64,000 nucleotides of DNA from Sinotaia quadrata (lineage: Eukaryota; Mollusca; Gastropoda; Architaenioglossa; Viviparidae), in NCBI GenBank assembly GCA_028829895.1, contig CM054179.1:75612544-75676543 (forward strand), written 5' to 3'. Every line of letters begins with the position of its first letter. Within the stretch, counting starts at the first letter, position 1. The notes below the pieces were generated by a model. The model did no database searches. It was given only the letters and a program-made list of their open reading frames with translations, and was not told where the DNA came from. Positions 12,707-24,381 of the stretch are shown in pieces. A program made the translations under genes and the position numbers.

Positions 12707-12803
12707 AACATCCCTAAAAGCAAGGTAAAATTAATTTGAAACAAATTGTGAAGCAAACTTGTTTAATTAATTAAGTATTGTTTATACCAAGAATCAGATG
12801 TAC

Positions 12804-13018
12804 CTCTGTCACAGCAGGAAGTTTCACTGGATTAGTTATAAGATGGCCTGTTAAGTGACTTCGGATGTTTATAGTGTGAGTGACCACAGAACTATCGGGG
12901 TCACTGAACTTCCAAGCTAAGTGGAGAACAGAACGATCCATTTGATTAGCTTCTGAACTTCTTCCTTGTGGAGATAGAAAATAAGGTTCTTCTTGAACTT
13001 CTGGTGGGGTAAGATCCA
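12804..13018 (-). CDS. Exon e20 of giant repeat protein
   Basis: The acceptor is TTATTTTCAG, with two bases completing a valine, then DLTPPEVQEEPYFLSPQ. The donor is GTACAT in phase 0 after LPAVTE. About 71 residues containing HLAWKFSDPDSSVVTHTINI, a module core in which S-G-I is replaced by S-S-V. Confidence 0.92.
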
Positions 13019-14332
13019 CTGAAAATAAATAAAAAGAAATTGCATTTTGTATGGTTAATATTGTAATATATAGTCAATACTTACCTAAAAATTGAAAGAG
13101 AGAATATTTTTTTAAAATATGAGAGTTTGTATATAATAAGTGTTGAGAACCTTTCTTCTTTCCCTCAACAAGTTTCTCCCTCCTATGCAATGCCAATAAT
13201 TACCATGGAAAGTATTGACAATAGTTATCAATGACCCTTTTGCACTTACTTATGCTATAGTGATATACTGTAGGCTTGGCCTTGGCACACTATATTTCCC
13301 TATGTTAGAAATAGAGGGAAGCATTTGTAGCACACTACCTGTATGCCTCACATTTACTGACCATTCTTATTTAACAAATTTACAAATCTGTATATATATC
13401 CACACACTGTATATATCCATGAGAAAAGAATAGACAACTGTGAGAAAAGAATAGACAACTTTTGTCCATATTATAGAGGACATATTGGATGTTCTAGCCA
13501 AATTGTCTAGAGCCATTACTTTTACTGCATCATGAGGTAAGATGAAATCCTTTATATTTTCCACTGTTTTAAATTTAAATTATTTCTAAGTGTTAGACAG
13601 CATGTCTTTCTACTTCACCTTTGTGTAAATTTACTTGAAATCTATTTCTTTTTTCTCATGCATTATTATATGAGCTTTCACTGAAATATGTTTTTCTTTT
13701 CATCTACTACTAGTGCTTCCTGTTGGGATATTATTTGAGATATTTTCTAATATTTTCCTTGGATTATTTTGTGAACTCTTAGTAGAAAAAAATGTATTTT
13801 TATTTGTCTATTCACTCTAGCTATTGTGTTGTATCTCTTAAATGACTAATTAACTACTAATTAATAGAATGGGAGTCACTTACTCTGAAACTGTCTACAT
13901 TCATTTAGCTCGATAGATATTTTTATAAGGATTTTTATAAGTATAATTGCACCATTATAGCTTTGCTGATTATATAGTGTAGCAACTGAGTGCAGTGTCA
14001 CAGTCTGATAAAAATGTCATGACTCCTTGACCCACTTGTTTGTTTTCAAACATCAAAATTTGAAATTCCTTTGTTTAGAGTTCTCCCATGATACTTCAGT
14101 ATTGAGAAGCTTCTAACAAAGAGGTCAGAGAGATTATGTAACTTTAGGCCATTGTCTAAATTCTCGAACCAACTACATACCACGTGACCAGTCACGTGAT
14201 GCGTTCTATACATTCTGATAAATAGGGGAACGCGTTTCTGTAGAGTCACTCCGAGAATCCAGAAGCATAGACGTAGTATGATACTTCGTGCCATCGCTTA
14301 ATTCGTTGAGTCACAGAGGAACAGCCGACGCG

Positions 14333-14366
14333 ATGGCTGAGATAACATTTCGACTTCTCACTAAAG
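14333..14366 (+). CDS. Candidate first coding exon of a nested plus-strand gene
   Basis: The ATG follows GCCGACGCG and reads MAEITFRLLTK to a GTACCA donor, phase 1. It lies just inside the CpG-rich patch, oriented opposite to the host gene and inside its e20-e19 intron. The next strong acceptor on the same strand (14866) is in the matching phase and stays open. The combined N terminus is basic and amphipathic-looking, as in mitochondrial presequences, but I do not recognise the protein. A non-coding RNA or an alternative start elsewhere remains possible. Confidence 0.5.
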
Positions 14367-14865
14367 GTACCACTTTTATTGATTGTATTTTGCATTCTTG
14401 AACTATGTATGTAAATTTTGTGCTATGCATTGCCACAGTAGCTTAAGCACGGTTCATTGATAAATGATAAAAACCTAAAAGTTATTGTATATAAATCATT
14501 GTAACTCTTTTCCCATTGTAACTTTAATTTATATAACTTTAAATTCACTAGAGCCAGGAGTGCCTGAGCCCGACATGAATTTTCTATTGTAATTCAAATT
14601 ATTGCGTGTGAATTTTAATGTAAATTGTAAAGCACTTTGCTTAGTTTGAATTGTCCCTTTTGTATGAACTCTAAATTTTAACGTTGTAAATATTTGGCAA
14701 TTCATATGTCATGCTTGTTAAACGCAACACGCGTGAGATTATATTTTTGAACTAAATGGTAAACGACGCGTTATGTCGAATTTCTAGCCCGAGCATTTAA
14801 AAACTAATCGTGCTTAGGTGGCAAACTTAAACGCAAGACGATTACGAAAACATTCTTGTTTTCAG

Positions 14866-14912
14866 GTCGGCTTTTATCCATGTTCTACAAAAGCCCTGTT
14901 CAAGCTCTACGA
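14866..14912 (+). CDS. Candidate second coding exon of the nested plus-strand gene
   Basis: The strong acceptor CATTCTTGTTTTCAG is followed by two bases completing the glycine of exon 1, then RLLSMFYKSPVQALR and a GTGAGC donor in phase 0. Both splice sites fit consensus well and the phase agrees with exon 1. The exon is only 47 nt, so openness alone is weak evidence. Function not recognised. Confidence 0.48.
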
Positions 14913-15598
14913 GTGAGCTGAATCCACTATTGTCCTATTACCATATTGAGACAGTGCCGACGCGCAGGTTTGCACGTCTGTCTATACTCGCCATTCCATT
15001 CAGCGTAATACTGAAAGACAGTTCCATTGTTATGCTGTATGCATCCTTTGCTGAGGGAAGACAAGTGAGGTAGACTGGTCTGGACTGGATTCGAACACGT
15101 GGCTACTTTCACAAGCTAAGTCATTGCTTGGTGTACCGAAATCAAACGAACACTGTATTCAAGGCAATTCTCTCGTTGACATTTAGCACGTTAAATAGCA
15201 GAGGCTTAGAATCAGACTTCGCGCTCGTATTGACTATTTGTTAAATTGTTAAACTTATTAAATCTTATTTTTAATTGTTAATCCTCTTTGTAGTACATTT
15301 TTATGCATGATAGACCTATAGATACTCTTGGTTTGGATGGGGGCGAATGAGCTGAATGACATAACGAATGCATATTAATTTAGAGGAATTTAACGACTCC
15401 AAGCCAGCTTTGTACGCAAATTGTCAGTTTGTAAATCTGTTGTCCGCACTACACGACACATTTTTAAGTTAGTCAAATGATGATTTGGGCAACCAGTCTG
15501 TCTAGGTTAAACGAGAGGGAATTAATTTAAATAGTAAATTAAAGTTCTATAATTTCCTAAACAGGGTCTCTAAATAAATACTGGAAACGTAACATGCA

Positions 15599-15780
15599 GC
15601 ATTACAAGTCATAGCACTTAAAGTAAGACTGTAAATGTTTTACAGCGTTACAAGTCATAGCACTTAAAGTAAGACTGTAAATGTTTTACAGCGTTACAAG
15701 TCATAGCATTTAAAGTAAGACTGTAAATGTTTTACAGCATTACAAATCATAGCTTAAAGTAAGACTGTAAATGTTTTACA
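15599..15780. repeat. 46-bp minisatellite, 4 copies
   Basis: Four copies of a 46-bp unit beginning GCGTTACAAGTCATAGCACT and ending ATGTTTTACA; the last copy is 44 bp. It lies just beyond the CpG-rich patch. Confidence 0.92.
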
Positions 15781-18700
15781 GCACTTTCTGAGCTGGAGAT
15801 ATTTTCTACTGAAAAACTCACATCAAATCTTGATTCATGGTTTAAGTTCTGGCATAAGGCTATGTGCTATATTGCAGACCTGTGCTATCATTATTGGCTA
15901 CCATTCTACCTCATTCTAGTCCAAGCTGTTAGTCACCCATCATCAATCAGCAGTGATAATATACTGCAAATGATATTTGGTGACTGTACACTTATTAACT
16001 CTTGTCACCTTGTGATTGTTTAATAGGCTGAGTTTCTATTACACTATAATTGAAGTTATAGTATTATTTACAAAGACTTTTCATATCTATTGTGCCATCT
16101 GAACACTTTGTCTTAGTTTTGATATCTTTAAGTGACACTGGTTTCAACCTACAGTTTTGTTCCATTTCTATTTATTTTATCAATTGATCATGACTGGAAG
16201 AGAGCATATTCCTATGGCATAAACAGATATCAATCAGTCTCTCTGGTGTGTGAGCAATCATGTGACTGTGTAAGTGCCTAAGCTGTAGTTGAGATTGAAG
16301 GGAGTGTGGTACACATCAACACCATCAACATTTACATTCACCCAAACAACCAGCACAATATAAAAATATAACGATTGCCTACTTTTTCTTTATTCATCTT
16401 TCATTCAGTCAATGGAATTAATCAACCAATAACAAGTCAAATTTTTATCATCAATCATTTAACCAATATAATTTTATTTATTTCCACTCATCCATCAAAA
16501 GATGTGAATCCTTATGGTTCTGTGACACTCATTATTTCAGATTCATATATTTTATGTAATGTTAATAATAATGACTTCCAAAATGTATTTAACTTAAGCT
16601 TTTAACATTACTTATTATATTAATTCTAAGTTGGTTTAAAACTCCTGACTGGAGAAAAAAAGAGCACTGTCTGAAAGATCTCTATTGATCAGCCTGGATG
16701 TTCAATGCTTTAATTAAAAGTTCTCACATGTACACACCATCATAAGCCATGTTCAAATACACTAAAATCCAGCAAGCAAGGTTAAAAACATTTTGCATTT
16801 CCAGTGGATGATAACCAAATTATTTACATGTACATGTGAATCTTCCATGAGTTATCCCATTGTTAGTCAGACACCAATAAGGACCGTTAAAGGAATGAAC
16901 CTACCTGTAGGGACAATAGAAAACACACATTCATAGTTTAAAGGTGTACATATATTTACTATATTGTAACTTTAACTAACTGGATGGATTTCACAATGCT
17001 CAAGTTGGTTCCTTCATGCTCTGAAGCACATAAAATAAACTTATTAAATGGCTGCATTGTTTACCCATATGTTTGACCACCTTAGGGTTTTATTAGGTTT
17101 TTCAATGTTAGGTCACAATGTTATTTGTCCTGGTATTGGAGATCAGCTGTGCTAAACTATGGACTAGGGATTTTTAATGGAACACTTAATGTGGCACAAC
17201 ACAATTTGTGCCCATTTTTGGAGTGACAGAGTTGACATACAGTATAAACTTCGAGCAATAAATTTGTATCCATTCTGAACTGGTACAGGCATAGATATTA
17301 ACTATGAAATGACAGAGCAGTCAACTTTCATCAAGGATGAAGAGGTTTCTATTCATTCTACAATGGAACAACTGAGAGGTACATCCCTCTATGTTGGAAC
17401 GACCAAGGAGTGTGTTTCTATTAAAATTCTGAATTTTTTGTGACAACAGTGGATATGAAACCATGATTTCTTCAAATTGTAGCAAGTTGTAGGTCATAAT
17501 GATACTAAGTGCTATTTTTCAACTCTGTTTTAACTATAGCGTGTTGTCACAAAAATCTGGCTTCAGACTCACCAGAGCTATCTTTTAAAATTAGATTTTG
17601 GTCACACACGGTTCTGTTCTGATAGCTAAGGGAGGCAACCATGTAATTTTGAATTAGTGTCATAACAACCATGATAGGACTGAATTCTATTCCAATGCTT
17701 AATTTTGAGAATATATCTAACAAGCTTACAATACATTTCTTTGTACTCACTCGTAATTTGAGAGCTGAATTGTAACTTTTATTAATGACACAGTTTTATT
17801 ACATATAGTTTAATGTTTAGGGTTATATTTTTATTAGTTTCTAAACATTTTAAAACAGGAACATTTCAGATATGTTTTCAATTTTACTGTTGTATGCTTT
17901 TGAGAAAAAGTATTTGATAAAAAGAATTCTGTTATTATGAAATTATTGTTTTAGAAATTTTTAATTTTTTGTATTTCAGCAATTCAGTGTGAAATACTTT
18001 TACTAAATGCATTATTTGTAATTACTTGTACTAAGGGTTTGAGAATTTAGCAGTTAGAACAAATAGAGTAGTTGAACTTAAAGTGCACTCAAAGTTATTA
18101 GCTTCTTCATTTCAATGCCTAGGTAATTTTAGAAATCTCATGAATCTATTAAGTGGCAACCCACAATGGGGAGGCAGGTCATGCCTCAGGGTTAACAAGA
18201 TAAGGCTGGAGGATTAATTGTATGAAAACACATGAAGAACTCAAAGATGCTGAGGTGACAGATTTTATTAGCATTTAATTAGTGTTTAGTTTCACCTGCT
18301 AGGAGCAGGACAATTAATTAAAAAAAACCCATGTTTTAGTTAATACAAAGTTTTCTAGCCAATGGAACTGCATTTTCATTTTGGTCACTAGAGGGCACTG
18401 GGAATTGTAATAAATAAAAACATGTTTTTGCAGAGAGAGAGAGAGAAAGAGAAAGCAGGAAAGACTTTAAGATTCATGCACACTGTGTGGCCTCCTGCCA
18501 TGCAGCTTGGCAGTACTGCCACATAGTAAATTTATCTCCCCATGATTTCTTTTGTACATCAGATTAAAGATTGGTTAAGGATCTGAAGCAGGAATTTAAA
18601 AATGCAGTTTTAATTTCTACTCAAATGACCAAGTGTGATGACTGGAAGGGATAAAAATGATAAGCAGTATGAAAAGATTGAGAAACTAGGAGACCAGAAT

Positions 18701-19472
18701 TATTTTTCAGTGATGTTATGTGGATAGCAATACTTCTTCATTTATGGACCCAACCTAAGGACAGGTGGTCAATCTAATAAGTTTTTGGATCAAGAAGAGA
18801 GCTGATAGTTCGACACCAGAAGTGTGTCAGAAGGGGGAAGGCCCAAGCACGTTTAAGAATCAGACAACAGTGACTACACTTAAACTGCAACCCTCCTTCA
18901 ATTGTTTTTCTTTTTTTTTACCTGCATGGTTGATTGTATCATATTTTCATTGGACACATCCAATTTAATTTTTGAAGGGTACAAAAATAAAACACTGTGA
19001 GTAATCAAAGATTTAATCTATTATTAGAAACCTCAGTGAGCATAAGATTAATCATTAGTAGAGCTAAGTAAGGCATAGGATTTCAACTTAAGATTTAAAT
19101 CTTTATCTATTTTTATTCAGTTGTGGAGGAGCTAAATAGCTCCAGGACTCTTATTTGTTTGACATTTTAATAAATTTATGATCATATTAGTTTTCTTGGT
19201 ACTTTTGCTTTAGCTGTTTTTATAGCAGAAATTACCACACTTTGCATTTTGATAATTTGTTGGTCTTATTCTCTTACTGCTCTCCTTTACTTTTTCTTAA
19301 TTTTCATCACCCATCATTTAAAAAAAATACTCCTATAATCTCAGATGAATGATTTATGGCTGAATGGTTTGCAAAATGAGCGATTAAGTTTTTCTTTTAT
19401 CCAATGCACAAAAGAAAACCCTTTAGGACAGTAAAGTTAAATCATAATTCATCAAAAATAGTAACTTGTCTA

Positions 19473-19838
19473 CTATTGTTTTGAAAGGGTTAGTGCAGTG
19501 TATACATGATATTGTCCTGTATTGTTTACATTCTTCATTCCACATACAATCTCACAACCAAACACATCAGCATATATAACCATTGCATGCGTAATAAATG
19601 ATCCAGACAAACATCCATGGTATATGCATGTCGGACAATGTGACGAACAACAAACAGATCCTACATAGTGTTGACAACCACTAAGGGACTGAATAAAGTT
19701 GTGACAGTGGAGACATGACGTAAAAGTTGTGACAGCGGAGATGTAATGTAGACGGCAGCAGCATGCTACAATGATGTTTCCCCACTGTTCACTTTCTTTG
19801 TTCAAACCCCCTCCCTTCCACTTGTTTGTTAGTGACAA
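19473..19838 (-). other. Unassigned 121-residue open frame
   Basis: An uninterrupted minus-strand frame with many cysteines and histidines (for example TSCLHCHNFIQSLSGCQHYV, then SVCCSSHCPTCIYHG). An internal near-duplicate (TTGTGACAGTGGAGACATGA and TTGTGACAGCGGAGATGTAA) underlies part of it. There is no zinc-finger spacing I recognise. It could be a transposon remnant or chance. No splice phase links it to the host gene. Confidence 0.2.
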
Positions 19839-20565
19839 TTGTTCTTCCTATTTTAACTTTAATTGTGGAAGTGATTGTGATAGACAGTGAAAGAATAATG
19901 GTTGTTTGTGTGGTGATATTCAAGGATTTTCATGAGGATTTTATTTGAATATATAATACAGAAGCACTAACATAAGAGACATGTTTGATACAATTACTAT
20001 GTCAGAACAGACAATGATCCACATCAAAGCATTGACTAAATGTGAATGTTTTCTTTATAATTGTCTATTCTTATTCTGATTATAATAGATGAAGAATTTG
20101 TGTCTATCGTTTATAATTTGATAGTTAACTATATTTAGTTACATGTGCTTACATTTATCTGCCCAGACTCTAGGCAGAATTTATATGACTAATTTTTCTC
20201 CTAGAATGAACTTTATAAAGAACATTATTTCAGTGATAATATTAATTTAGGGATTTGTTTTACAACATCATGAAATATTGTAATTTCAATAAATAACCTA
20301 CGACTATAAAATACAAAGCTAATTGTTTATGATGCAAGTCTAGACATAACATTAAACTATTTATCACATAATCTATCTTGTTGTTGGCAAGAGTTTAATC
20401 ATTCTGCTTAAAAGTCTAAAGCATTTTTATAGACTGAATGAATGTTTTTTGATTTGTGAATATTTGATTTTTGTGTGACAATTTTTTGTGAGATTTGTAA
20501 CATTTTATTATTAAAAATGTATCGTTTATTCTTTATATACACATATACAATCTTTTTAATTGTAG

Positions 20566-20625
20566 CTGAAGAGTAACATCGGAATCCAACTTTGGGGCAA
20601 TATAAATGAAAAGGGTTTAATGTGA
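20566..20625 (+). CDS. Possible terminal exon of the nested plus-strand gene
   Basis: The acceptor TCTTTTTAATTGTAG is followed in phase 0, as exon 2 requires, by LKSNIGIQLWGNINEKGLM and a TGA stop at 20623-20625. AATAAA occurs near 20823. If all three exons belong together the product would be a micro-protein of about 46 residues. Other acceptors (for example near 15879) also give short open tails, so this assignment is tentative. Confidence 0.22.
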   Translation: MKSNIGIQLWGNINEKGLM

Positions 20626-21002
20626 TGGATGACTGATCTAAAAAGCTGAGTTGATCAGTCCAGTAACAGTATTCTATTTAAAGGTGTAGATATAATAGGC
20701 TGGTCCACAATTTCCCCCTCTGACAAATTATAAGGTAAATATTATATTTATTAATATATAATATTTAAATCATAAAACTTTAAAAGAGATAAATATAACA
20801 AGAAGAAAATGACCATCGCTGATAAAATAAAAATCTTGCTATATAACTTCCATTTTTCTATTAACCAATCTATCGATAATTTCACAATTATGAAATATAT
20901 ACACAGAATAAACATATTATGGTCCATGGATAAGAATCATGATTATGAATGAAAATGAACAAGAAATACACGTTTCCAAACAAACTAGAAAATTAAACAT
21001 AC

Positions 21003-21244
21003 CAATAAAACTATCAGACACACTGACAGTTTCCAGGCCAGCAGGATTTCTAGCACGTACAGTAACAAAGAGGGGTGTTGCCACTGGCAGAGTGAACCCT
21101 GCTCCCAAAGCTGAACGTGACAACATTGTGGGGGTGAATGAGGTGATGTCACAGAGTCCAGGGGCCATGCCAACACACCAGAAGAATTCTTCAATTCCTG
21201 TCTGTGGGTCTGAAAATCCTGTCCATTGTGCGCATAGTGAGGAA
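21003..21244 (-). CDS. Exon e19 of giant repeat protein
   Basis: The acceptor is ACAAAATTCAG, with one leading base, then SSLCAQWTGFSDPQTGIEEF. The donor is GTATGT in phase 1 after VSDSFI. It also encodes FWCVGMAPGLCDITSF and the LFVTVRARNPAGLETVS strand. The splice acceptor region is the last unit of a 63-bp tandem array (about 21245-21440). It joins e20 by making a valine before D-L-T-P-P, across an 8-kb intron. Confidence 0.92.
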
Positions 21245-21440
21245 CTGAATTTTGTTTTATGGAAAGAAAAAATGACTAGAAGTAAAATCAAGTAAAAAGT
21301 GTAAGTCATGCATTTTGTTTTATGGAAAGAACAAATGACCAGAAGTAAAATCAAGTAAAAAGTGTAAGTCATGCATTTTGTTTTATGGAAAGAACAAATG
21401 ACTAGAAGTAAAATCAAGTAAAAAGTGTAAGTCATGCATT
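21245..21440. repeat. 63-bp tandem repeat, about 3 copies, abutting the e19 acceptor
   Basis: Units starting near TTTTGTTTTATGGAAAGAA and ending GTCATGCA. On the minus strand each unit carries a TTTTTACTTGATTTTACTTC pyrimidine-rich tract. The unit nearest e19 supplies the actual acceptor. 63 is a multiple of three, which creates a false 21-residue-periodic open frame running into e19. Confidence 0.93.
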
Positions 21441-24186
21441 TTGTACACAGAGGGTAAATAACCATAACAAAAAAAATATGTCACTGAAGATTCTTTTTTA
21501 ATGTTGAATCAATTACAAACATTTTATAGCATAATAGCTATAAGCAGGACATAACAGTCTAGCATGTGAGCAGTTATACATACAAACACCTGCCATTCTT
21601 AAGACTACTTATCTGATATTTGAAAAGTTATTTTTAGTTCAAACCCATATTTGATATAGGCAGATATACAAAAATAGTAGATCCATTCCTAAAAAGGATA
21701 AATAGATTAAAACCAACAGACATCTCTGCAAACATATACAAACTAGAACAAATATTGAATACCTAATAAATCACTAAATACACACAATATGCTTTATAAT
21801 ACTGCTAGTACATATAAATTTTCCAGTTGAAGAAGGATGTGCACTTTCACACAGTCCTACCATGTGCATTTTCTGACAAATTCATTATTAGCACAGAAAG
21901 GTGTTAACACTTGGCAAATATGAATAAATTACAAAAGCAATGTTACATCAGTATACCAGTAGAATGAGAAATAATTGATCATTACAGTCAGCAATTTAAT
22001 TTTCTTCAGTAAGATAAATTTCTTTTTAACATCCATACCAGTCAGTGAAATTCTTTTCCTATTTATTTGTTTTTAACTTGTTTTTATAAAAAATACAAGT
22101 CAGTCTTTATCAATATTAAAACAAATATTTCAAATATAAACTTGTTGCAAAAATGGTTAGTTTCAAGCATTAATTTTAGGAAGAAGCCAATTCCAGGAGG
22201 AGTCAGGGGGAGTGACAGCCTTATTGGGTGAAGTTTCATATAAAATAAATGACATGATGTTTGACTGTAGACTTCTCAGCACTGAAAATATTCCACGTAC
22301 AAGAACAAACATTCTAAATTACTGAAAAATCAATGAAAGAGAAAAATTATGCAAAAATGTTTTGTAGATGACTTGAGACCCTTGTAAATAATATGATACA
22401 GAATGTACACATGTCTAGCAAAACATGTAAGCACAAGAATGCATATACACAGTGAATATATTAACATTAATAAGAGCCTTTTAGTGAAGATGCATGCAGA
22501 TCTAGCAACAGTACCAGACGGGGACATACATTAGTGGTTTTTAGTGACTATTTTACTTGATGGTAGATGCAGGGTCCCATGTCAGGGAGTAGGTTTAATT
22601 GGTAATACCTATTAAAAGCACATTTTAAATATACAAAATTATTGCCCACTTATGCACATATATGCAATACAAGAATCACATATACACATGGCAATGAGAG
22701 AAAATATTTTTTTTAAATACATGAAAAAAATGTCCAATAGTTGAATTAATATGAGCATATAGTTTCCCTTTTTATCTGCATCATTAATTATTATCACCTG
22801 TATTATTATATATTTTGACATATGGTTGACTGTACAACTATAGTTGTTGTTTTCATGTGACATTTTTCTCGCATCCTAGACACAAATACATCACAAATCA
22901 ATGTGATAGATAAATAGACATATATGACTCACCTCAGTCATACTCAAACCTGCCTTGAAAGTTGTAGACAGATAAAAGAATAAGTCTGGTAAACTCACAG
23001 ATGATTTTTAATATGTAACAAAATGGTAAACTGAGATTACCAGCTGTATTAGAAATATTGACACAACAGACATATATACTATGTAAATAATAAATGTCAT
23101 ATAGTAAAGTAAGAGTTTACGCTCTTAACTGAGTGTGAGATACTAAATTCTGTGTACTTCAAATACACCTATTGACTTGCAGTGGTTCTCCAATGAGGAG
23201 GAGAATTCTAGAGCAGCAGTAGCCTTGCTGAAGACATCTTTCTAGGTAGGATTGCTGACTGAGGATGGGTGACTGACAGTTTGGTCTGGTTTGAGTAAAA
23301 TGATAGCAAGTTAATTATCATAGATTTGGTATAGCAGCACAAAGACATAAGCCGGAAATAGAACTCAGCAGGAGTCAAACCTGTGCAGAGAGCATTCCAG
23401 CATAAGAAACTCCAGGAAAAAAATTCCTTAAAAAATTGTACATTCAACAGACTGCAGGACTGTACTGACTACCATTCTAGACCAAGGTAATCAATCACTT
23501 TTTCGAGTCAGCAACCCTGCTTAGGAAGATATCCTCTATTAGACTTTGTTGGGGTTACCTCCCCAGTGGAGAAACATTGCAAATCAATAATATCTGTATT
23601 CAGAGTACAGACTTTTGTAGAATGACTCTCATCAATCTTCTCTCACTTAAGAGCATGAACTCTTGCATGACTTAACATTTGTTAAAGTGTAAGTATTGTT
23701 TTTTTAAAACCCTTATATCAATCCATGTTACACTAAAACCTGTAACCAATTAAAGGCAAACAATAGAACTGGTTCTATTTTAAAATATATGTACCTATTA
23801 AGAAGATGAAAGAAACCAGTTATTCTGGTAATTTTTGTTCAACAGATCAAAACTGTGTGAATCACATGATCTTGAAGAAATTCTAAATATAGAGCTCTCA
23901 CCATATGCTCATGACATCAAACGAGAGGGTTAACAGAGCTGAGTGAATTCTTACTTCATTGTTTAAGTGTCATTTCTTTAGAGTGGTTTTCACCTTTCAG
24001 TACATATACTTTGTTGAAGAAATGAAATATGTGGCAAATCCACGATTGAAAGATGTCAGTGTTTCTTTGATAAACAAATAAATAACTTCTTTGAAGTCAA
24101 GCTTGAAGCAGCCTAGTGACCAAAGTCTTTGAAATTTACATTGTTTTTTTAAAAAAAAAACTATATTTATAATGACCGCTGTAAGT

Positions 24187-24381
24187 TGAAAGTGATCAAC
24201 CATGCGGCATGCGGCCCTTGACAGGACTCTGTGCGGCCCCCGGAGGACTTTGGGTGCTACCATTATTACAAATGTAGAACACAGTATTTCATTATTTGTG
24301 TTGGTTTTTTTTCTGACTTGAGGCCCTCCAAGCACTAATTGGAAATTTGGCCCTCTTGCCTAAAAAGTTTGTGCACCCCTG
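24187..24381 (-). mobile_element. Short hAT-type non-autonomous element, one end decayed
   Basis: The right boundary is CCTAAAAAGTTTGTGCACCC plus CTG, the reverse complement of the CAGGGGTGCACAAAC terminus of the element at 53.6 kb. The inner sequence (TTTGGCCCTCTTGCC, GGCCCTCCAAGCAC, and GTGCGGCCCCCGGAGG at the far side) matches both ends of that element, with the interior deleted. The left terminus is diverged and no target duplication can be read. Confidence 0.7.

Larger units (their letters stand above)
14160..15260. promoter_or_regulatory. CpG-rich patch with paired CACGTG boxes, candidate promoter
   Basis: CpG dinucleotides, rare almost everywhere else in the window, are frequent here (for example ACGCG, CGACGCG, TTCGCGCTCG). 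Two CACGTG palindromes (14181-14186, 14193-14198) lie 12 bp apart within CACGTGACCAGTCACGTGAT; the flanking GTCACGTGA resembles the known bHLH-ZIP (CLEAR/USF-type) site. A TGAGTCA AP-1-type motif is at 14307-14313, 20 bp before an ATG at 14333. The CpG enrichment suggests an unmethylated promoter. Confidence 0.6.
13019..21002. other. 8-kb intron between e20 and e19
   Basis: It holds a CpG-rich patch with a promoter and the first exons of a possible plus-strand gene (14.16-15.3 kb), a 46-bp minisatellite (15599-15780), degenerate copies of the 10-kb intron repeat, and a 121-residue minus-strand open frame at 19473-19838 of unknown nature. The rest is AT-rich without recognisable content. Confidence 0.65.

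Noticed and set aside
14046..14294. 82-residue minus-strand frame over the CpG-rich patch
   Set aside because: Overlaps the proposed promoter, lacks module motifs and has no splice phase that fits the host gene.
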